A stretch of 64,000 nucleotides of DNA from Ascoidea rubescens DSM 1968 (Eukaryota; Ascomycota; Saccharomycetes; Ascoideales; Ascoideaceae), in contig NW_017962923.1 in the NCBI RefSeq assembly GCF_001661345.1, forward strand, positions 186,001 to 250,000, in the 5' to 3' direction. Position numbers and translations under genes: made by a program. This document shows, one piece after another, positions 57,888 to 64,000 of the stretch. Position 1 is the stretch's first letter. Every line of letters starts with the position of its first letter. The notes under the pieces are model-generated. The model was not told where the DNA came from. It searched no databases and saw only the letters and a program-made list of their open reading frames with translations.

Positions 57888-59702
57888 ATGAGTAACACTA
57901 GAAGTAATCTCTATTCTTCTATTCCTAAAATGGAAGAAAAATCAATTCCAAATAAAGATGTACCATCAATATCCTCTGATAACTCCCCAAATCTAGAAAA
58001 GGTGAGTCTCAGAATATCCACTATTGTCGCAAACGGATTTGAAAGGATGATATGGATCCTATCCGACTTACTGGCACGGATTTCCCAAAATCGCAACAGT
58101 TATTCAACAAGTTTTTTATGTAAGCATTGCCCAATAAACTTCAATAAACAGCTCTTAGGAAAAACATCAAGATTCTGGTGCTACAACTGTTCGTGCACAA
58201 CTGCCATGTTGAGGTCGACTGTTGTATGTTCTTTGTCTGTCTGCTGCTTTGCAAGGTCAATAGCAATTGCGGCTCCTAAGTGCCTCAGCTCTTCACTCAG
58301 AACATTAAACGATAAGGCAAATCTGGAAAGGGAAAATGATAACACCACTAAATACGATTTAGTAGCTTCGTCTTATCTGGCATCAGATATACCTGAGCTT
58401 GACACTCCTCAGAAGTTGTCTTTTTACTTGCAAAAAACAAAAAAGTCAGGAAGTTTTCCGAATTTCAAAAATTTTGACTCTCTTCCTATTAATTTTGGAA
58501 TGAATCAATTCTTGAAATTATCGAATTCAGCCAATAAGTTGTCGCTGGCCAATCCAGATAACTCTATTGATCATATTTTAAAAAAGATTTTGTTTAGTTT
58601 TAGCTCCCCGATTGACTATTCTTTTGCGTATGGCTCGGGTGTAATCAAACAATCAAACTATGATAAATTCAAGAAAAAACCTCAAATCGACTTGATATTT
58701 GCAACTAATTACCCTAAAACCTTTCATTCCTCCAATCTAAAAGAAAACTATAATCATTATTCTTTTTTGAAATATTTTGGTGCGGATTTTTTACTGTTTT
58801 TTCAGAAAATTGGAGCTCATGTGTATTTCAATCCTTATGTTTTAATTGATAATCATCAAATAAAATATGGAATTATTTCAATCGAAAATTTAATTGATGA
58901 CTTAGTAAACTGGGAAAACTTTTACATGGCAGGAAGACTACAGAAACCAGTCAAAACTTTAATTGAGGATCCAAGATTGAGATTTGCAAATCAATTAAAT
59001 TTATATAATGCTCTAAATTTGTCTTTATTGTTACTAAATTCCCAAAATAACAATAATTCTAACCAATTTTCAACTTGGGAATTATTTAATAAAATAGCTA
59101 GTTTAAGTTATTCAGGCGATATTAGAATGAAAATTGGCGGTGAAAACCCTCATAAAGTTTCAAATATTGTATCTGCTCAATTTCACCATTTCACTAACCT
59201 TTATAAACCCTTTATTGAAATTTCCAAAGATGAACAATTTATTTTGCCTTTGAATAAATCCAATGAAACTTATCAATTTAATAATAATCCCATGTATAAA
59301 TCATATTTGATTGAAAACTTACCTCATAACTTCAAGCTCAGACTATATAAAAGCTATCTCAAATTTTTTCCTTCAAAGTTATCAATTGATAAAAAGGCAT
59401 TGGATGTTTTCAATGGAAATTCCAAATTTAAAATTCTTGATTTCAATAATCCCCAAAACGTTTCAAATAATATTACCTATACAAGCGATCAAGATTATGA
59501 ATTTTCCAATGAATATAAGCCAGGCGAATTTTCTTTCGCTATTGCAAAAGATCCCACCTTACACCAACATCTAATGAATGCACTAACAAACACTATTTTT
59601 TACCCAAGTATAACACAATCTTCAAAGGGCATCTTAACTGCAGGTTTATCTAAAAGTATTAGTTATGCTTTAGAAAAAAGAAATAAAGCTAAATCTTCAT
59701 AA
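57888..59702 (+). CDS. TAM41: Mitochondrial CDP-diacylglycerol synthase Tam41
   Basis: This matrix-side inner-membrane enzyme makes CDP-diacylglycerol from phosphatidic acid and CTP for cardiolipin synthesis. The nucleotidyltransferase core is recognisable: FSFSSPIDYSFAYGSGVIKQSN (GSG), PQIDLIFAT (Asp of the D-x-hF site), HYSFLKYFGADF, GAHVYFNPYV, NFYMAGRLQKPVKTL and SLSYSGDIRMKIGGENPHKVSNIV. The start is uncertain. From 57888 the protein has 604 residues, whereas S. cerevisiae has 385. An internal ATG at 58206 gives 498 residues beginning MLRSTVVCSLSVCCFARSIA, an excellent presequence without acidic residues. The TATA position favours transcripts including the upstream ATG. A longer form, or initiation at the second ATG, are both possible. 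It converges on ALG2. Confidence 0.88.
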   Translation: MSNTRSNLYSSIPKMEEKSIPNKDVPSISSDNSPNLEKVSLRISTIVANGFERMIWILSDLLARISQNRNSYSTSFLCKHCPINFNKQLLGKTSRFWCYNCSCTTAMLRSTVVCSLSVCCFARSIAIAAPKCLSSSLRTLNDKANLERENDNTTKYDLVASSYLASDIPELDTPQKLSFYLQKTKKSGSFPNFKNFDSLPINFGMNQFLKLSNSANKLSLANPDNSIDHILKKILFSFSSPIDYSFAYGSGVIKQSNYDKFKKKPQIDLIFATNYPKTFHSSNLKENYNHYSFLKYFGADFLLFFQKIGAHVYFNPYVLIDNHQIKYGIISIENLIDDLVNWENFYMAGRLQKPVKTLIEDPRLRFANQLNLYNALNLSLLLLNSQNNNNSNQFSTWELFNKIASLSYSGDIRMKIGGENPHKVSNIVSAQFHHFTNLYKPFIEISKDEQFILPLNKSNETYQFNNNPMYKSYLIENLPHNFKLRLYKSYLKFFPSKLSIDKKALDVFNGNSKFKILDFNNPQNVSNNITYTSDQDYEFSNEYKPGEFSFAIAKDPTLHQHLMNALTNTIFYPSITQSSKGILTAGLSKSISYALEKRNKAKSS

Positions 59703-59839
59703 TTTTTTAAAATTAGATGTATATAATTTCAAAGATTTATAAATTAAAAGCGATTGTCGCATGTGATTAACAAACATTATCTTTCTCCCTCCCTCTCTCT
59801 TTTTTTTAATTAAAATAAAACTGTATTTTTAGAGAATTT
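59703..59839. other. Convergent 3' spacer between TAM41 and ALG2
   Basis: AT-rich spacer with a CCCTCCCTCTCTCTTTTTTTT pyrimidine run near 59787-59807. It serves as terminator region for both genes. No gene is seen. Confidence 0.5.
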
Positions 59840-61198
59840 TTACAGATTTTTTTGAATAACTTCATCAATCTTACTACACATAACCTCTCTTGTAAAATTC
59901 TTCTCAATATGGTTGTACCCATTTTTTTTATAAAGAGATTTTTCATTGTCATCCCATTCCAAAATTTTAACCAAGATTTTAAACCAAATATTTGGATCAG
60001 TTTCTTTTAACCAGCCAGTTCCATCTGTACCAAATTTATCAATTGGCAAAATGGTCTCAGTTGGACCTCCAGTGACATCAGCTAAAACCAAGGTATTGAA
60101 TTTCATTGCCTCTAAAGGAACAATGCCAAAATGTTCATATGATGGAGTATAAAGCAAACATTCAGCGTTCAAAATAAATAGATCTTTCAAATTTGAAGAA
60201 ATTGAAGGCAAAAATATAACCTGATAATTGGAAATCAAATCATAAGAAAATTTTTGAGTCGATGTATTGATTATTGTTGAACTCAATTGTAATTCTTTTG
60301 TTAAATTTTCCAATTCCTTTAAATACTCAACATTTTCTATTACTTTTGAATCATAACCGCCTGAAACCAATAATTTAATGTTTTTGCTTTCATCATTTAA
60401 CAGAGGAATTTTAGAAAACGATTTTATTGCTAATTCAATGTTTTTTTTTCTTTCAAAACGATTGATACTTAAAAAATATTTAAAATTTGGTTTATTTTGT
60501 AAAAAATTCCCAAATTCATTAAAAAAGTCATTATTTTGAGGTATTTTAGATAAATCAACACAAGGATAAATAACCAAAGGTTTATTATTTGACTTTTTTG
60601 ATAACCAAGTGAAGGTTTCATTGAATACTTTTTTTGTGAAATTTGAATTGACAAATATTTTATCAGAAAAATATAATGAAAATTCTTCAATAAAATCAAA
60701 TGGGATCCTATAAATTTTTTTCAAATTTGAGTCTCTTTTAGCTAAATTCTGATCGGGAAAATGACAATAAAACAAACACCTGGGTATTTTGTAACGCTTT
60801 TCGTCCAATATTAATATATTGATGAATAATTTAAGCCAGAATCTATAAAGGAAAATAAACAAAATTGAAATTGGATTTTGGTCTATTATAAAAAAATCAT
60901 AAGTTTCATTGTAAAAGAAAAGAACATATAGAATTAAATAAATTTGCTTCAAATTATTTATTAAAATGTAGAATTTATTAAAGAAAGTATTTGGAATACC
61001 TTGAGCATAGGTTTCGATTTTTAGCTGCGAACAGTCTTCTTTAAAACAATGGTTTGGATCAAAAAAGTTTGTATGGATAGTTATAGTGTGGCCCAAATTT
61101 TGCAACCCAATGGCAATGTCAACCATTAATCTCTCAGCACCACCAATGCCTAGATCAGGATGAATTAATGCAATTTTCACTTTGTTTCTCAGGTCCAT
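59840..61198 (-). CDS. ALG2: Alpha-1,3/1,6-mannosyltransferase Alg2
   Basis: This ER-membrane enzyme adds the second and third mannoses to the dolichol-linked oligosaccharide from GDP-mannose on the cytosolic face. I start at 61198 (MDLRNKVKIALIHPDLGIGGAERLMVD), where the family begins, giving 452 residues (S. cerevisiae 503). The 77 extra in-frame codons up to 61429 encode Phe/Leu-rich sequence from the promoter. Seen: the N-terminal HPDLGIGGAERL, IDQNPISILF, CLFYCHFPDQNLAKRDSNLKKIYRIPFDFIEEF, VNSNFTKKVFNETF, YPCVDLSKIP, FLSINRFERKKNIELA, and the GT4 E-x7-E motif in TPSYEHFGIVPLEAMKF. Hydrophobic segments in the middle (about 90-150) are the known membrane-associated helices. The promoter between it and the permease gene is only about 250 bp. 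Confidence 0.93.
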   Translation of the reverse strand: MDLRNKVKIALIHPDLGIGGAERLMVDIAIGLQNLGHTITIHTNFFDPNHCFKEDCSQLKIETYAQGIPNTFFNKFYILINNLKQIYLILYVLFFYNETYDFFIIDQNPISILFIFLYRFWLKLFINILILDEKRYKIPRCLFYCHFPDQNLAKRDSNLKKIYRIPFDFIEEFSLYFSDKIFVNSNFTKKVFNETFTWLSKKSNNKPLVIYPCVDLSKIPQNNDFFNEFGNFLQNKPNFKYFLSINRFERKKNIELAIKSFSKIPLLNDESKNIKLLVSGGYDSKVIENVEYLKELENLTKELQLSSTIINTSTQKFSYDLISNYQVIFLPSISSNLKDLFILNAECLLYTPSYEHFGIVPLEAMKFNTLVLADVTGGPTETILPIDKFGTDGTGWLKETDPNIWFKILVKILEWDDNEKSLYKKNGYNHIEKNFTREVMCSKIDEVIQKNL

Positions 61199-61452
61199 TT
61201 TAGATACCAGTTGTTCTGTTGTAGTGATGAAAGAGGTGAATTTGTAGCTCTTAAATGTAGTGGACAAATAACTCGATTTGAGGGTCAGCTGACCGCAAAG
61301 ACGTATGCGGAGTACATGCAATAAGACATAGAAATACATTAATATACATATCAGGAGCAGAAAGCAATAAGAGGAAGAAAGACTAAACAATAGCAGTGAT
61401 ACAAAACTGAAAGAAACATAAAAAAACATACTGAATCAAAGAAATGGTTTAT
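61199..61452. promoter_or_regulatory. ALG2 promoter
   Basis: This 254-bp region separates the ALG2 ATG from the 3' end of the permease gene. It contains GGTCAGCTGACCGCAAAG (61285-61302), whose first ten bases GGTCAGCTGACC form a perfect 12-bp palindrome at 61285-61296. The permease-proximal end is purine-rich on +. No clear TATA box is present. Confidence 0.45.
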
Positions 61453-63459
61453 TCACTGTAAATATTCCTTTATTTTTCTTTTGATTTCAAAAAGCTTTGA
61501 CGTGCGTAATTCTTGCTCTTCTTTCTTAATATCATTCATATGCTTCAAGTATGCTTCTTCCTCGGCATCAACATAATCTTTATAAAAATATAGGTCTGCC
61601 TCTTCAGGTTTAATAAAACTAGTTTTTTTTACAACTTTATGAACCAAAAATACAATAATGAATACAGGCATCCCAATGTATCCACTAATAAACTGTTTAT
61701 AATCAAAGCCGTCGATAAATGAAGTAAAATTGCAAATAATTGTCACTATTATGTTAATGAATAACGCAATTGAAGTGGTGTAAGGGGCTCCTGGAGCATA
61801 GTAGTGTAGCTCTTCTTTTCTGTTGACTCCCTGTGTTTTAAAAGCTCTGACAAAAAAAATATGTGTTAATAAAATGCAATCCCAGACAATTAAACAAAAT
61901 GAAGAGGCAGAATCAACCAAATAGTTAAAAACAGTTGTTGAGCCTTGGGTTGAGTTCATAAATGCTAGCAATTCAAAACACGAGACCACAGCAATACAAT
62001 AACTAGGAATACCAAATCTATTTGTTTTTGATAAAATTCTGAAACAATCACCGGAGACAGACAAACCATAGATAACACGAGTAGCAATATAAAAACTATT
62101 GATTGCACCAGAAAGCGCAAATACTAGGATGCATGCGTTAAATATACTTGATAAAATTGGAATTGAAGCATTTTTTATTGCTACAATAACAGGACTGGAG
62201 AACGGATTTTGGTTTATTAGTTGTTGATCATCAAAGGCAACGCAAATTCCAATCATTGTAATAAACGAAATATACACTAAAAGTAAAGGATAAACAATGA
62301 ATTTTCTTGCTTTTGGTATAGTTGCTCTAGGATGAACAGATTCAGCTGCTGTGACAACAAAAGTTTCAACACCTAAGTAAGAATAGCAGGCAGTGACCAA
62401 AACAGATAAAAAGGACACAAGTTTGCCCACGTTTCCATCAACAGATTCGGAGTATGGAGCAAAAGGACCAGGATCTTTCCAGTATCTAAAACCAATTCTA
62501 TCATGATTGGGGCCACCTCCTAACATTAATATGAATAATAAGATCACAACACCAATCATGATTATTAATTTGAAAGAAATGAAGAAAATCGAAAGAATGG
62601 CGAATTTGCCTACTCTGACAGTATTAATAAGAATAACAACTACTGAGAAAATAGTGACCCAGACAGCAGGATTAACAGTGTCTCTATCAACCCAATATTG
62701 AACAACCAAAGCACCAGCAGTTAATTGGTTCGGACCAGTAATTAAGTTTACAAACAAATAACAATATCCCAAGGCAAAACCAATTGAGGGATCAAGATAT
62801 CTTGAAGTATAGCCGGAATAAGCGTTTGGAATTGGAATATAGGACATCATTTCACAATAAGAATTTAATAGTTGTAAGGCGACAAAACCCATGACAATAT
62901 AAGCAATTAATAAAGAAATAGGGCCTGCAATGTGAAGAGTTTTAGCGGTACCAATTAGCAAACCTGTACCAAAAACTATGGTTAAAGTTATTGCAGAGAT
63001 ATCTATGGCTGTCAATGAATGAATAAGTCGATGACCGGGAGTAACGGCGAGAGGTTGGGGAGATTGAACTTGATGTAGTTCATAAGAGACTTGACGATAT
63101 ATGGTCGAGGAAGTACTTGAACTGTTCATTGAAGCATTATCGATATTATTGCTGTCGATATTATTGGTATTTGTATGATTAATGTCAGAAAGTTTATCAT
63201 TATCGATATTTGAGGATTGAATATAATCAGTATGAACAGAATCATTTTCTGAATAGTTCTCTATGTCCATTGATTTTGAGAAGCCAACAAAAGAATTTCT
63301 TCTTTTCATTTTTAGGCCAATATCTTTCTCCTCATCATCAGTATTAGTGTCTGTTGTTTTCTTTGTGTAATTATGAGAAGAAGAGGACTCAAGATCGCTA
63401 AATTGCGGGTTGTTTGAATAAGGGTAGTTGTTATCGCTATTTGAATATAAGTAAGTCAT
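61453..63459 (-). CDS. Amino-acid permease of the yeast YAT family, Dip5-like
   Basis: This 668-residue plasma-membrane amino acid/proton symporter has about twelve membrane helices. The cytosolic head (1-150) is Ser/Asn/Asp-rich and would carry ubiquitination and phosphorylation sites. The core opens HRLIHSLTAIDISAITLTIVFGTGLLIGT (the G-x-G-x-G-like helix 1 of the family). It continues with IPIPNAYSGYTSRYLDPSIGFALGY, the family loop GGGPNHDRIGFRYWKDPGPF, and helix 6 with AAESVHPRATIPKARK. GGGPNHDR-hGFRYW with PGPF is like the dicarboxylic amino acid permease Dip5, and the C-terminal ADLYFYKDYVDAEEE also resembles Dip5. Substrate is inferred only. Helix 1 reads VFGTGLLIGT where S. cerevisiae members have IGLGTGLFIGTG, so specificity may differ. 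Confidence 0.82.
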   Translation of the reverse strand: MTYLYSNSDNNYPYSNNPQFSDLESSSSHNYTKKTTDTNTDDEEKDIGLKMKRRNSFVGFSKSMDIENYSENDSVHTDYIQSSNIDNDKLSDINHTNTNNIDSNNIDNASMNSSSTSSTIYRQVSYELHQVQSPQPLAVTPGHRLIHSLTAIDISAITLTIVFGTGLLIGTAKTLHIAGPISLLIAYIVMGFVALQLLNSYCEMMSYIPIPNAYSGYTSRYLDPSIGFALGYCYLFVNLITGPNQLTAGALVVQYWVDRDTVNPAVWVTIFSVVVILINTVRVGKFAILSIFFISFKLIIMIGVVILLFILMLGGGPNHDRIGFRYWKDPGPFAPYSESVDGNVGKLVSFLSVLVTACYSYLGVETFVVTAAESVHPRATIPKARKFIVYPLLLVYISFITMIGICVAFDDQQLINQNPFSSPVIVAIKNASIPILSSIFNACILVFALSGAINSFYIATRVIYGLSVSGDCFRILSKTNRFGIPSYCIAVVSCFELLAFMNSTQGSTTVFNYLVDSASSFCLIVWDCILLTHIFFVRAFKTQGVNRKEELHYYAPGAPYTTSIALFINIIVTIICNFTSFIDGFDYKQFISGYIGMPVFIIVFLVHKVVKKTSFIKPEEADLYFYKDYVDAEEEAYLKHMNDIKKEEQELRTSKLFEIKRKIKEYLQ

Positions 63460-64000
63460 ATTGAAGAGGTGAAGCTGTTTCTAGAAACAAAAAATGAGAC
63501 AGAAAAAAATATGAAAAAAAATGGAAGGAAAAGGAAGATAAAGAAGTTCAAAAGTTCATGATTTTATAGCAGATAGTAAAAAAAGACAACAAAATTATTC
63601 AGATAGAGTAGTAGAGTCATGATCTGATTAATTATTTTGATATTTGAGAAATTTAGTGAGACGATTTTAGTTTTTTTGTCTTACCATATCAGCAAGAATA
63701 TCAAGTTGGAAGGACTCAGTGCAGTCTAGCAGAGTAGCGTTCGAAGTCTCGCATGAATATACAGAAAGCTTTTGAAGCCAAGAAAAGTATCCAACGGTGC
63801 GCACTGCAACGTATGATGAATGCATGATACATACAGCACAGACACTGGAACTGCGCTAGCCAACAGTTCCGTCGACAGCCGAGAGTTGAAAAAGCAATCA
63901 GATACGCGCTGAGACCAAGACCCGAAGAGCTGGTGCCATGTGGAAGGGGTCAACTTTCCGAGTTGGCCCAGCTCGTCCGTGCCCAGCTCGGCCATGAGCC
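63460..64000. promoter_or_regulatory. Promoter of the amino-acid permease gene (to the window edge)
   Basis: 63460-63700 is an A/G-rich leader on +. 63700-64000 is GC-rich and holds TCAGATACGCGCTGAG at 63898-63913, the exact inverse of a 16-mer at 3632-3647. An open frame on the minus strand (63726-63995) has no recognisable content and probably is a shadow of the GC-rich sequence. A gene beginning beyond the edge cannot be excluded. Confidence 0.45.

Noticed and set aside
58000-58260. Possible intron near the TAM41 start (AAAAGGTGAGT donor-like string)
   Set aside because: No convincing branch site and acceptor, and the frame is open throughout; alternative start sites explain the data better.
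63726-63995. 89-codon frame at the right edge
   Set aside because: No family resemblance; located in a promoter-type GC-rich segment, and cut by the window edge.
1-64000. Mobile or virus-like elements
   Set aside because: No reverse transcriptase, integrase, transposase, long terminal repeats or capsid-like frames were recognised; repeats are microsatellites and short tandem arrays only.

Overview
This window looks like a nuclear chromosome segment of an AT-rich budding yeast (Saccharomycotina). The coding strand is compact and almost intron-free. The proteins are close to Saccharomyces families (Pms1, Erv25, Dnf3, Ltp1, Rpf1, Osh3, Tip20, Mrf1, Vps20, Rog1, Nup84, Tfs1, pyruvate kinase, Atg16, Pho2, Ert1, Ssh4/Ear1, Tam41, Alg2). 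The one intron I can support has a GTATG-type donor and a TACTAAT branch site. Many proteins carry long asparagine runs. CTG codons are nearly absent: none in the 503-codon pyruvate kinase, and none among 19 leucines in the GC-richer 3' end of ERT1. That fits a lineage with a reassigned or ambiguous CUG codon, such as Ascoidea/Saccharomycopsis-type yeasts; the genus is inference only.

Layout. 0-6.3 kb: the 3' end of mismatch-repair PMS1, a tail-anchored orphan, a zinc-motif protein with PP1-docking motifs, and the p24 cargo receptor ERV25. 7-16.4 kb: a DUF3445 protein, the very large P4-ATPase DNF3, the intron-split phosphatase LTP1 and a drug/metabolite-type transporter. 16.9-24.9 kb: ribosome-biogenesis factor RPF1, a PIN/auxin-carrier-like ECM3 homologue, OSH3 and a NUR1-like protein. 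25-34 kb: TIP20, MRF1, VPS20 and ROG1; TIP20, MRF1 and ROG1 are also neighbours in S. cerevisiae (YGL145W-YGL143C-YGL144C). 34-44.8 kb: NUP84, TFS1, pyruvate kinase, ATG16, a YJR098C-like hydrolase-fold protein and a SNAPIN-like protein. 45-64 kb: PHO2, ERT1, a membrane-anchored GH5 glucanase-like protein, the SSH4/EAR1 Rsp5 adaptor, TAM41, ALG2 and an amino-acid permease.

The genes are mostly housekeeping. A membrane-traffic theme recurs (ERV25, DNF3, OSH3, TIP20, VPS20, ATG16, SSH4/EAR1, SNAPIN-like), but I see no co-regulated cluster. The intergenic regions are unusual: many 5' regions are clearly richer in G+C than the genes, and they carry CACGTG boxes, perfect palindromes and short phased tandem repeats. 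I see no mobile element, virus-like element, tRNA, rRNA or CRISPR array. I did not find a clear-cut undescribed system. The best leads are the CUG avoidance, the PP1-docking zinc protein, the four phased CGG repeats upstream of the zinc-cluster gene ERT1, and the GC-rich block at 3.2-3.9 kb.
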